Positions 1 to 10,178 of a DNA stretch of 26,386 bases are shown here, in pieces. Origin of the DNA: Larix sibirica (Eukaryota > Streptophyta > Pinopsida > Pinales > Pinaceae); NCBI GenBank assembly GCA_004151065.3, contig NWUY0300004960.1, positions 67,529-93,914 on the forward strand, written 5' to 3'. The translations under genes and the position numbers were made by a program. The notes below the pieces were generated by a model that was given only the letters and a program-made list of their open reading frames with translations, searched no databases and had not been told where the DNA came from. The stretch's first letter is position 1; every line of letters begins with the position of its first letter.

Positions 1-1857
1 GCAGTGTGGTTATTGAACTGAAAATTTTAATCGAACCAGTGAAGACTAAAGACTCAGTAAGTAAAAGTTCAACAATAGGAAATCAAAGAGAATAAATGGA
101 AATTGAAGAAGGGTAGATGCCCTATAGGCATGAAGAGGAGTTTTTTGGAAGAAGAGAAGTAAGGACAAGTAGACATAAGAGAAGCAGTGAACCCCGAAGT
201 TTGGAATATTAAGTAAGGAAGTGTAGGGAGGATAATGAAAGAATCATCCACATTCAGGAACCAATTATGAATGATCTAAAGTCACTGAATACCATCCAAA
301 TATCAACTGAAAGAATACATGGGAGAATTAATGTAAGGTCTAGATCATATTCAAGGAAACCTCATCACATAGTGAAGAAGAGAGGGTACTCATCAAGTAG
401 CTCAGAGAGTAGNTAAAACTTGGGTGGATTTTCCTATTAAACTAGCCACTAATATCACCTTTCTGACAGTTAACCACAGATCAAGCAAGCCTTTGATGGT
501 CACCATAGCATACTGGGGGACAAAGTCGAGGTTCGTTACCCTTTACTATGAAACGAAAAAATGAAAGGAAACTAACTTAATCTAATTAATCAAATAAAAC
601 TAAGCAAATGTTAGAAAATCCAAAGCAAAAAAGGGAAAAAAAATCACGCCACGAAAATGACGCAAATCCCCTAGGGGGGATGGGATGTGGGCGCTAGGTA
701 GACCACTTGATTTTATTATTAATTTTACAATTCTATGGGTGGATTACTTTGGTCCTTGATAAATCAAGATCCAAAGACTTACAAGTTTAATAAATTTGAC
801 TTCGATGAAAGCGGGGTGCTCGTAGGGTCTCGGATGGCCTGAATCTTTAGATTTTTTATAGCACTTCCTATTACATGTTCATCAAAAAGTAAAAACCAGG
901 CACCTACAGAGCACTAAAATTCTAGATAAAATATTTAGAATCATTAAGAATATTATCCTAAGTACTTAGAAAGATAGAAAATGAGCACAAGAATTGGATC
1001 TATTAAAGATAAGGCTTGAATAACTAGATCTAGTTAATAGAAAATATACTTAAACACATCATCTTTTGATCTTGTAAAAGAGAGACTAATTATATTAAGC
1101 ATTTAAAGAACTGTAACCACAAAGGAATTTTGAAATAAGTGAAGGAGAGAGGGATAGAAAGAAGCTGAAAGATTGGGAATTTTTGGGTTGTGGAGTCTAC
1201 TGGTGGAGAGCGGAGGGACTATGCTTCTTCGTAAGTGATTGGAAAGATGGAAGACTCAAACAATATCAGCCACTCCTTCCATCTAGATAACCTTCAAATA
1301 CTTAACAATCCTTGCACACTGAAATGGTTAAACAAAAGGTGTTTCCAGATGCACAAACTTAAAAAGCATGCAATTAAACAAAAAATACATGCACCTCTAA
1401 GATATCTACCACAAAAAAACAATAAGAGAATTAATCAAACTAGAATAATATCTTACCCTATTGGGAGATAGCTCTCTTTGCAGGCCCACAACTAACCAAA
1501 CAACTATAGGAAAATAAGAAAATATTGGTTACCTCATAACTAAAGCAAATGTCATCCACACACGTTAATGCACTACAACATAGGTTTGCCTCCAAAGCCC
1601 TTTATTATTCCAAAAGGCATTACAAAATACACGATCAAATATTAAGCATCCTTTCAGTTCTCTGATCATGAGAATTACAATAGAGGATTCCTGCTTAAAT
1701 AGAGAGAGAGGGGAGGGGGCCACATCTCCCAAGAGAGAGTGAAGCTTGAGTGAGATGGAGTTAGATCAGAGCTGATTTGGATTGATTGGACCTGATTTGC
1801 ATCACCTAACAATCAAGAGATGCACCCTCACTTTGGATGATGACACATGTGCTCCAA

Positions 1858-1896
1858 AAGTGCGCCCTCTCTTCATCAAGTGCGCCCCTCTTCATG
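1858..1896. repeat. Two-copy tandem repeat, about 20 bp unit
   Basis: The unit aagtgcgccctctcttcatc (1858-1877) is followed directly by a near copy, aagtgcgcccctcttcatg (1878-1896). It looks like a local slippage duplication in an otherwise unannotated stretch. Confidence 0.7.
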
Positions 1897-2479
1897 AGAT
1901 CCACCACCTTTAAATTAGGAACTCAATCAAATATTCAGTCTTCAGTTAACTCATCAATCAAGTGCCACAACTCCAATTAACTGAGAACATGCCCCATACA
2001 AATTTTCTTTATTTATGGGATCCTGATTTTTCATAAATTTGTCATTTTGAGCTTTTATTTTGTCTTTTTGGCCATTTTCGAGAGAAAATCATATTTAGTG
2101 ATTCAAATAACTAATTTTATTCTCAAAGTGGGTAGATGGGTAAAGTGGGTGATCTGATTTAGAAAATAAGCACCCCCATGGAAAATTTGACCCCCTAGTA
2201 CCACTTGTATGGCTTTTTAAAACTTTACAATTAAAGTATCCCATTTTATGGGTTTTTTTATTAAATGACAAAAATTTTAAAAATATGAAGGGGACTTAAT
2301 GCACGTCAATAAGAATCTAGGAAACTGACTAACATGGTATTATACATTAGACACTAGGCTTTAATAACCTCCTAAGGCCTAACCACCAAGACAATTACTC
2401 CAGCTTTGGAGGATTGAGTGAAAAACTCGAAAATTATAAGTCGTTGAAAAGCAACATATAATTAACAAGGAAAAAACAC

Positions 2480-2531
2480 TCCAAGCCTTTTACAATAAGT
2501 CCTAGGAAATCCAAGCCTTTTACAATAAGTC
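2480..2531. repeat. 22-bp perfect direct repeat, 30-bp period
   Basis: The 22 bases at 2480-2501 (beginning tccaagcctttt) recur exactly at 2510-2531, giving a 30-bp period. It looks like a recent local duplication. No transposon ends were recognised on either side. Confidence 0.85.
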
Positions 2532-3109
2532 ATCATGCTACGTCAATTTTTACAATTCCCCCGATGGGGTATAACATGCATAAATTGAAAAAAGGGCCAA
2601 AAATGGCTTGCATGGACTTCTGAACACTGATGATGAACAAGTAACTTGTTCACACTTCAGCGGCTCAACTGAAAATCCAACTAAGTGCAACTTAGTGGAT
2701 AACACAGCCTACAGGAAATTAGCTTCAAGATATTCATCTCTTGATCCATGGCCCTTTTCCTTGCTGGATTTTCCTGAGCATTCAGCTTGCTGTTATACCA
2801 CTCGGGAATCTGCAGTTAAGACAGAGTTTGAAGTCTGTTAAGGAGCTGGTTTTTGTGACCTTAACTCCATAAATTGTCAAGAAAAAGTTGACCCTAGTTC
2901 TACCCCTGTTTGGCTTCCCATACCCTTCTTTAAATTTTGTTCTGCTGGTCTGAAATTTATAATTTTTTTTAAAAGGAATTTACTACAGCAATGCTAAATC
3001 GATTTTAGATTTGAGTTTGGCAAAATTTTGTGTATTAATTCAATCATATTTATGCTTTCTCATCTTAAATTTGAATCTGATTTTAGCTTCCTAATATCAA
3101 CTCAAAAGA

Positions 3110-3610
3110 ATTGAATGATCTATAAGTTGATAATTTTTTATTGACAGCTTGAGGTTTCTTTAAAGTGTCACATATAATTCTTGCTGTCTTGCTTCATTCC
3201 AAGCCTAGTTTGCATTATTCAAGAGGCTGGGATTTTCTGCTGTTATAAAGAACATTCGCTGGTCTAATTCACTTCATAAGAGCACTTTATTGACAGTAAT
3301 TTAAATAGGCTTCAGATCCAGTACTTTTCTGGGATGGTAATTAACTCATTGAAATACTTATTTTCCATACCTTAAAGACATCTGGAACCAATCTGCAATC
3401 TGTTGTTTTATATCAACTTAAGGAATCATTGAATCATACATAAGTTTGTAATCTATTTGCAATTAAAGTTGTCTTTCAATTTCTTGCATCTACAGTTAAT
3501 TGCTTGTTTTATTCTAGCCTAATTTGTATCTATATTCTATCATCTTGAAGGCTGGAATTTATTGCTGTTGTAAACATCTTTACTGGTTCATTTTACACTT
3601 TAAATAACAG
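3110..3610. repeat. Degenerate internal duplication, period about 315-325 bp
   Basis: Two diverged blocks share the same order of landmarks. GCCTAGTTTGCAT (3203) matches GCCTAATTTGTAT (3518). The words aggctgg, then ttctgctgtta or ttgctgttg, then ctggt and ttcac or ttacac follow in both (3224 onward and 3549 onward). The spacing drift of 315 to 325 bp reflects small indels. I do not recognise the family; it may be an ancient tandem duplication or part of an LTR-like sequence. Confidence 0.45.
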
Positions 3611-3845
3611 CAAGCATTTCACGTTTCAAATCTGGAAATTAAGGGTTAAAACTAGTACTAAAGGATTTACACTAAAACCCTAAATCAACCTTGAATTTAC
3701 AATAATCCAGATTTGAATTCCTAATCAGTCTTTCAACGTAGTTTTTGAAGTGTTTCTCTTGGAACTAATACTTAAGATTGCATAGTCCAAATCAGCTTCC
3801 CTTAGAGCATACCTTTGAACCTTAGTTGAGATTAGGGAATCCCCC

Positions 3846-3874
3846 CTAGTGTTTGATCTTTATTCAAACACTAG
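3846..3874. repeat. Perfect 11-bp inverted repeat with 7-nt loop
   Basis: The arm ctagtgtttga (3846-3856) and its exact reverse complement tcaaacactag (3864-3874) flank the loop tctttat. It is a strong potential hairpin. No surrounding transposon termini or target duplication were found, so its role is unknown. Confidence 0.8.
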
Positions 3875-3962
3875 AGTGAGGGAAGTTGTTGCTGAGGTGA
3901 CAGTGGCAACACTTCTAGAGTTGCCCTTAGCTAAGCCTAGTGAAGACTTTGCACTATGAGGG

Positions 3963-4000
3963 GTGCTAATTTGTGCGACAACATGCACAAAAGGTAGCAC
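3963..4000. repeat. Compound hairpin
   Basis: The inner arms tttgtgc (3970-3976) and gcacaaa (3985-3991) flank an 8-nt loop. The outer arms gtgct (3963-3967) and agcac (3996-4000) extend the pairing with a small asymmetric bulge. It lies about 90 bp from the 3846-3874 hairpin. The function is unknown. Confidence 0.6.
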
Positions 4001-5588
4001 TCCACCTAGGACCAAGGAATATATCTGAAATCATGCTAGTGTGAAATAAACTCCAAATGCATCATCAGGAGCCAGAGCACTTATTCTAGGAAAGTGTGAG
4101 TCGTGACCATATGTGATACATCAATCAAAACCATAATCACCCCAGAACATCAATAAAAGGGTCAATCAGCCAGGCAGTTCTAATAATGTGACAAAACCAT
4201 ATAAATGTGCCAACGTAAGATGAAATAACCCCCTTCACTAGCAAAAAGACATCTCCTAGGAAAAACTACATCATATCCTCAAATACATCTTATATAACAT
4301 CGAGTAACCACCTGAACACCCTCTGAAAAAGTAGCTGTGCCAACTGCTCTATACATAGTGCAGTTGGCACGAAGAAAACAGGAAGGGTTAAAGAAGGCAT
4401 TACCCAGTGGACCCCAAATTCAGCCTTCCTAAACTGATTTGAGCTATTGTAGACCCAAAATGTAGCATCCTTACCAACTGTGGGACAAATCAAGTGCTCA
4501 GAGCCCAAGACAGGTCCCAGACAATGGGCAGCAGGCCAACCGAGTGCCCCAAAGGATATAGCAACATCAAATCAGCAACCAAAGGCTAAAGACGAGAGGG
4601 GGTGATAGGGAAACCCCACCTAAGTACTAGATATCCCAAAAGAGTTCGTGCATCTAGACGAGGACAACGTGACTCAAAAGAGAGTAATCCAACACTGAAG
4701 GGCCTTCGCCTGAGAACAGGATATAACCAAGCCATCATTGGACGAGTTAAGCATGGAAATGGCACAAAAGTAGGTCACACCCTGATACCTCTAATTGGGT
4801 AGAGTATATGTCAATATGAGTAATAAAGTGCAAAATCCATACACTGTAGTAAAAATATTGAAAAAATAACAACAAATTACGATGAGATAAGGATATCGTC
4901 TCACATAGGAATGTGGCAATAAAATCTACATAATTCCCAAATAAAGAAGAGTTAGAGAAGGAAAAACAAAAATATATATGATCCGCTGGAAATAAATAAT
5001 CAGAAAATATTAGATAGGAGGATAATCAAAACCTTAAAATTTGAATACAGATATCCGACATTTTTGCTAAAATTTCGTCCAGTAGACCCCATATCAGACT
5101 ATAGCAAAGGCCAGTTACTCCTTTTCAGCAGAGTTGTTACAAGTAGTTGTGATAAGATGTGGTGTGTGGTACGCCGGGTACTGTAGACCCTACGGCAACA
5201 AGAGCGCACTTCACTAAGGACCATTTAGTAGCGGTTAATAAAATGGAGTAGAGCATGTTAAACAATTTCGGTTAGAGAAGTTTAAAATATTCAAACAATT
5301 TAGATAAACTGCGAACTACTTTAAGACTCACAAGATCCAGTTCATTTTATTATAACTTAAAGGATGGCTGAGCAAAAACACTTTTCAAGGCGGACTGTTA
5401 TTTTAAATCAGTTTGTACTGAACATCAATCCGAATTGACCCTAACATAAATAGTTATGTGAAGATCCAATAGACGATATTTGCATGAGTGGAAGAGGATA
5501 CAGAATTTAATCTATCCTAAAAAGCTAATTACAGAAATTTAAAAAAAAAATCAAGCAATGCAAATGTATGAAAAGGAACAAATCATAC
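4001..5588. other. Unassigned stretch, possible old repeat at 4290-4800
   Basis: No gene is recognised. The part 4290-4800 is slightly less AT-rich than its surroundings and carries modest open frames on both strands (about 66-72 codons). These frames match no domain I know and could come from a decayed, unclassified retroelement. The rest (4800-5588) is AT-rich and featureless. If the exon at 5589-5725 belongs to an intact gene, this would be the start of its first intron. Confidence 0.35.
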
Positions 5589-5725
5589 GTCCCGGGTACG
5601 ACTCCCTCCATCCATGGCTTTGAAGGTTGTGAAGGAGGATGAGTTGTGGTAAGCTCCACGCCTGATAAACTCATTTCTGTGGACCGCGCAGCTAGCCATC
5701 CCGAGTCCAACTTCAGTTCCCGCAT
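5589..5725 (-). CDS. First coding exon of a mannosylglycoprotein endo-beta-mannosidase-like gene (partial)
   Basis: Plant endo-beta-mannosidase is a glycoside hydrolase family 2 enzyme that cleaves the beta-mannosyl linkage in the core of N-glycans. The 45 codons here match my memory of its N-terminus: GWLAARSTE near residues 9-17, [10 protein letters not shown] near 22-31, then PWMEGVVPG at 37-45. The start is the first ATG after an in-frame stop, with A at -3 (ACAATGC). The exon is 137 nt (45 codons plus 2 nt) and ends at GGGAC|GTATGA, a good splice donor at 5588-5587 that would split a Thr codon in phase 2. No premature stop is present. No later exon was found down to position 1, so either intron 1 exceeds 5.5 kb, as is common in conifers, or this is a gene fragment. 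The motif match is strong but the assignment is from memory. Confidence 0.68.
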
Positions 5726-6130
5726 TGTAACTCTTATTTGACTCAAATAAATATACTTCCAGTTTCAATCTTCAGTAATACCGCTCGAAGATTTCAGTTT
5801 TTCCCTGAATCAGGCCAAACTTAATCCACTCCCTCAACCCCGTTCGAGGCTCGGATCCTCTTTGCACAGGAAGCAAATGCTGCTCCGTATTAACAAGACT
5901 AGATTTATAGATAGAAGCCACAACTAGTGCTTACTGTATAGCTCTCCATCAAATTAACCACAATGTGAGCAAAATAGAATTTTCAAAAGAGGGTTTTGCC
6001 GTACTATACATTGAGAATGAGATTAAAGCTCGTTGCAGTATGAGTCATACTGAAGCCTCAACGACACGGGATTCGAACTAGCTGCCAGAGTGTCCAACCG
6101 CATTTGTTCAGAAACGAGAGCTACGCGAAT

Positions 6131-6138
6131 TTACCTGC
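6131..6138 (-). other. Candidate 5' UTR splice donor
   Basis: On the minus strand the sequence reads GCAG|GTAA, a consensus donor with GT at 6134-6133, about 410 nt upstream of the mannosidase-like ATG. A weak acceptor-like ATTTGAG lies near 5741, just upstream of that ATG. Together they could define an intron of roughly 390 nt in the 5' UTR. This is inference from consensus only. Confidence 0.3.
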
Positions 6139-6448
6139 TCGAGGCGGAGCTCCTTCGCATTTCCCCACAGACAATCAGCTGCTGCCGAATCCTGAATCCT
6201 CGGTGACTTGTTTTCCGGCCAATCGTTCAGTCAGTCAAATAATGTGATCCCGCTTTCGCTCGGGATTTTCTTCCGAAAGGGAAGACCCACCCACGCCTTG
6301 TGGAAAGTAAAAGTAAATCCGATCTGTCCCGTTGGGCTGATCGTGCCTGTTATCCTAGTTACACCGATGTACCCATGTGCAAATACCTCTTGCAAGTTTC
6401 GATGACGTGAAGTTGAAATTATTTAATTTCATAAATACATCGATAGTT

Positions 6449-6468
6449 TTGACAGCTATCTCTGTCAA
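6449..6468. repeat. 7-bp perfect inverted repeat with TGACAG cores
   Basis: The arms ttgacag (6449-6455) and ctgtcaa (6462-6468) are perfect inverted copies around a 6-nt spacer. TGACAG is the core recognised by TALE homeodomain proteins, and TTGAC is the core of W boxes, so a paired binding site in the candidate promoter is possible. A second small inverted repeat, gccaaa/tttggc, lies at 6523-6540. Confidence 0.35.
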
Positions 6469-6560
6469 TTTGACGGTGAGGGACAGAGCAGAACGGCAGC
6501 CAGTCGCAAGTAGAAGGGTAAGGCCAAAAAGGGCTTTGGCTATGGTTTAAGTGAGTCTAG

Positions 6561-7029
6561 ATGGCCGAGCCACCAACGTGCATGTGATCGTGATTCTAAA
6601 TGCCTACGAAGATTACATTGAAGCACACCGTCCTTTTGCCGCTTAAAACTCTGTGGCCCTACCTGATGTGATAATTTGTCATTAATGTTGTCCTCGATAC
6701 AGAAGCACTTATAAATCTTACATGTCCACAGCTCCCTCTGACCCGGCGATCACTGAGCACCTGGCTGCAGAGCTCTACAGCTTTGGGTATGCACCCAGCT
6801 CGAGAGCATTTTTAATGCTACAGCTGCCATGTGACTTTTCTTGACAACGGCCTTCAATAGACACCCAGCAGTAGCAGTTTGCAGTTTATTTAGGTTGAAA
6901 TATCAATTATGGATATGATCGATTCAACACTGATAAATCCGTATTGATAAACTCGCAGTAGCAGTAATAAATGTATTATTCTTTGTGTATATTGCTTGTC
7001 TCTAATAAGTAAGTGTATTTAATTAAACA
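6561..7029. other. Intergenic stretch, nothing recognised
   Basis: The first half keeps moderate G+C and several CpGs, and the sequence turns strongly AT-rich after about 6900. I see no gene, RNA or repeat beyond simple composition. Confidence 0.4.
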
Positions 7030-7245
7030 CACTTAAAAATAAAAATATTCATAATTAAAACTATGTTATTTTAATCATTATAAGGAAGGTCTAAAATTGT
7101 GTAAAAACACTTAAATTAAAAATATTCTATAATCAAAATATGGTCTTTTAATCATTGGATTTTACAAGGTTTGAAACAAAAAAAATTTGTACAATCACTT
7201 TAAATTAAAAATATTATACAATTATAAATATGTTATTTTAATCAT
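7030..7245. repeat. Degenerate three-copy AT-rich tandem repeat
   Basis: Three related blocks of about 48-50 bp begin with cactt(t)aa and end with ttttaatcat, at 7030-7078, 7108-7155 and 7196-7245. Start-to-start spacing is 78 and 88 bp. The intervening sequences are also alike (taaggaaggt against acaaggtttg). The copies have diverged by substitutions and small indels, so this is an old minisatellite-like array. Confidence 0.65.
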
Positions 7246-7739
7246 CTAATAGTTGTCAAAATGAGATTGATATTGTTCATTGCTTAAATATATAAAGAAC
7301 TTAAGTGTGACCTATAAAAAAAAATATACAAATTCTCAACCATTAAGTCCACTTAGGTTATACATTGAAATCCTAAAATATGTAATTTCAATTATTGAAT
7401 TTCATGATTCAATCAATTGCATCATCATACAAAACCAAATTTTATGAAAAGAAATATATTTTATTGGAATTTTATCTTTTTTTCTAAAGAGGATCAATCT
7501 TTACAATTTTTCTAGTCTAGATTTTTGGACAATGATAGATAATTAGAGGACTACCACTTGGGGGGCATTCCCTTTATGCCTTTCACCAAACTCGAGACTC
7601 ATCACAATGGACCTCAAATCAAATCACACACCCCTTAGTGACACTCAAAGTCATGCAATAGCTACTTGTGGGTTTTATCTTACTTCTATAATGGTAAATG
7701 GTTTTGTTTTGTGTTCCAACTAATACAAGTAGTGTTGTG
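7246..7739. other. AT-rich spacer upstream of the LINE
   Basis: No gene or RNA is recognised. The sequence is strongly AT-rich to about 7540 and then turns more mixed. The 5' boundary of the LINE lies somewhere between here and about 7800 and could not be placed by a target-site duplication. Confidence 0.4.
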
Positions 7740-8183
7740 AATAGGGAGCAGGATCCATGGTGGCTAGGGTTTTAGTCTGCCTACCTTAAGGCGAATAGGG
7801 CTATCCATGGTTCATTGGAGCATACCCTTTGTGTTTTAGTCTTAGGTCTTTATGCTTGGGGCTATGGTGTTTTCATCAGAGTTTTTCCTTACACTCTTGG
7901 TCATGTTAAGTTTTATAAGTTTTCTAGCTATCTTTTTGTGGGGGCTTCAAAGTTTGTTTTACATAGGCTTGCATTTATTGGTCCTTTGTCCTGTCGTTTG
8001 CAGGTGCTTTATTACCTCTTATTATGGTGCTTGGGTTACATGTGCATTGTATTCTTTTATTTAATAGGCTTGTCGATCAATGTTGGTCACTTGGCCTGTG
8101 ATAGCAGCATACATGGAACAAGTTCCCTAGAAACCTAGTTTCTCGTTTCTCAAGATGATATACTTTTCGAGGCCGTGGGGCCT

Positions 8184-10178
8184 ATGGTTTCTTCCAATAA
8201 AACCCTATCTTCCTCCTCCCACCGCGATTTTTTAGCTCCTAGGTCATCTCCACAAACCAAAGGCTCTGAAAGTGAGTGTAATCTTCATGGTGTCCCAGAG
8301 ACTATCTTTACACAAGAGAAGGGGTGGGTTTTCAGTCGAGAGATTTCTAAGAAATGTGTCAAAAGCAAAATGAAACCGAGAGCACTAATGCTTGGGGAAG
8401 ACATTGATATGCATGAGGTCGTGGATTTCTCCGAAAGGGCGCTCGTGGGTCGGTTCTCCAGAAAGGTAATGAGTCGTCCCCATTTTCACAAGTGGCCTTT
8501 TGAAAACTGGACCAAACCCTTGTGGTTCAGACTAAAAATTGTTTTACTTGCTCATGGCTGGTTTGGAATCACTTTTAATTCTAAGGCTGAAGTTGTTACA
8601 GCCTTGGAAGGGGTATGGCTTTCGGGTTATACTGCATTTGTAATGCAGAAGTTGTCACCATTTTTTGATGCTCGAAGAGAAAATAACTTTCAAAAGAAGG
8701 TCATGGGCCAAGCTACACAGCCTCCCCCCTATGTTTTGGAACCCAGCAGTCTTCAAGCGTATCAAACATACTCTAGGAGAATATGTTTGATCGGATTCAA
8801 GTTACCAAGACTCCTCTAGGTTCATGACTATTGGAAGAATTTTGATGGATGTGGATTTGAGAGAGGGTCTCTCAGTCGAAATCGACATCATTGTTGATCA
8901 ACATGCATATACACATATTATTGACTACACAGGGATTCATTTCCGATGTAACAGATGCCATGTGGACAGGCACCTGGCTCGGGATTTCTCCCATTCTTTT
9001 AAGATATCATTTGAGATGGTGAAGAAGGAAAAACTAGTCTCAAAATGGCATATTAGTTCCCGTCCGGTCTTGTCCTCTACCTTGGTTTCGAAGGAAGTCA
9101 TCTCACCAGCTTCCATTATGGCAATGGTCAACTATGACCCTCTGCGTAGTGAGGCTATCGTGTCATCTGATCAGGAGAAGGACTCTCTAGCTTCAGTAAT
9201 TTCTTCACCAGCGAGCCAAGACTTTCATCGTTTTCCAGCTACTTATGAAGTTCTCAATTTAGCTCTGGCAAAGGATTCAACTCTATGCTTATCTCTTACG
9301 CCAGCGGCCTCTACTTCGGGTAAGTTCAACATACCCAGGCCTTTTTCTCTTTGTGAAGGTGTTGATATTGGGTCATGCTCCTCTAGTCCCAATCTATCTT
9401 TGTTCAATGTTTCCTCCCCTCAATATTTTTGGTCTCAATTTGGGAACCCTACTAGTGCCAACCCCCTTTCTTGGAGTAACCTAGTGCCCTCCAAAGAGGA
9501 ACCTTTCTCTGTTTCTATAAGACTTGACCCACATTCCTTTATTGCTCAAACCTCGAAAGATTAGGTTAACTTCTTGAGTCCCCATGTCTCCGAGGGGATT
9601 AGTCCTTGTTCTCTTATCGGTGATTCTCTAAATGAATCCTTACCTTCGCTGAATCTTGACTATCATCCCTCCATCACGCCATCTATCTCGGATTATGTCC
9701 CTGTGAAAGGATTCAATCTGTCCTCTACCGTTGAGATTTCTACCTCTATTTCATTAGCTTTGGGAGCTAGCCATAATTTGCGTTCCCCTTACAGCTACCT
9801 ATAAGCGATTCTTTAGTTCTATCTAGGCTTGCGACTTCATCAAGGAAGGACGAAGAAGCACTTTCCTTTCTGGCCTCAGAATTTGAAGCTGACTCTATAG
9901 ACCTTCCCCAATTGTCTTAAATGGTGTCGAGACGGGCTTCTCCTTATACTCCACAGAGTTCTAGGTACGATATCCATTCTAAAAGACAATAAACTCTAAC
10001 CTACTCAGGTCTATATAGTGGATCATCGGATATCTCTTCCAATACCTCTCCAGGGATTAGAGGGCGACGACAAACCCTTGCTTCATCCCATAAACAATCC
10101 CTTCGCGACATTGGTTCAAAAAAACAAAAAACCATCATCTCAAGCAAAGGTGTCCTTAATGCCAATCATCTCTTGTAA
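8184..10178 (+). pseudogene. LINE ORF1 (gag-like; DUF4283-like plus zinc knuckle), frameshifted
   Basis: ORF1 proteins of plant L1 elements bind element RNA and help form the transposition particle. The first ATG is at 8184. The block 8440-8700 (ALVGRFSRK, then LWFRLKIVLLAHGWFGITF, then FFDARRE) resembles the DUF4283 domain. Frame is lost two or three times between 8710 and 8830 and resumes at 8824. A zinc knuckle follows at 8947-8988 as C-x2-C-x4-H-x4-F; the expected last Cys is Phe (ttc), so metal binding should be impaired. A long Ser/Pro-rich linker runs to about 9804, with a stop at 9562. A basic C-terminal tail (GRRQTL, then SKKQKT) in another frame ends at TAA 10176-10178, overlapping the ORF2 start. 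The protein cannot be made intact. Confidence 0.82.

Larger units (their letters stand above)
1..3100. other. AT-rich gene-free region, no gene recognised
   Basis: I see no protein-coding signal, RNA gene or recognisable element here. Open frames are short (under 80 codons), low in complexity and lack any motif I know. The stretch holds two short tandem duplications (annotated separately), a GA-rich run near 1700-1720 and one ambiguous base at 413. It lies downstream, on the minus strand, of the mannosidase-like first exon at 5589-5725, so it could be part of a long first intron; that is inference only. Confidence 0.5.
5726..6560 (-). promoter_or_regulatory. Probable 5' UTR and promoter of the mannosidase-like gene
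   Basis: This stretch is visibly richer in G+C and CpG than its surroundings and lies immediately upstream of the minus-strand exon. Visible elements include a TATA-like TATTTATG on the minus strand (6439-6432), a TGACGTG motif (plus strand 6403-6409; bZIP/ABRE-like core) and an inverted repeat carrying TGACAG at 6449-6468. No open frame here matches a known protein. The transcription start cannot be fixed from sequence alone. Confidence 0.35.

Noticed and set aside
69-251. Minus-strand 60-codon open frame
   Set aside because: Phe/Ser/Leu-rich composition expected from AT-rich DNA, no motif, no gene context.
1235-1471. Plus-strand 78-codon open frame
   Set aside because: Lys/Asn/Ile-rich translation of AT-rich sequence, no recognisable domain.
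2608-2841. Plus-strand 77-codon open frame
   Set aside because: No family resemblance and no conserved motif; not distinguishable from chance.
5525-5588. Continuation of the mannosidase-like frame past 5589 into [15 protein letters not shown]
   Set aside because: The sequence turns Phe/Leu-rich and A/T-rich exactly after a consensus splice donor, as expected for intron read-through.
5583-5768. Second minus-strand frame overlapping the mannosidase-like exon
   Set aside because: Lacks the family motifs that the other frame carries; shadow frame.
6208-6405. Plus-strand 65-codon open frame in the candidate promoter
   Set aside because: Begins with a non-ATG codon and matches nothing known; more likely 5' UTR of the minus-strand gene read on the wrong strand.
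7815-8138. Hydrophobic open frames in the LINE 5' region, possible small membrane protein
   Set aside because: T-rich DNA yields Leu/Phe/Val-rich translations in two frames at once; the longer frame begins at a non-ATG codon and neither matches a family.
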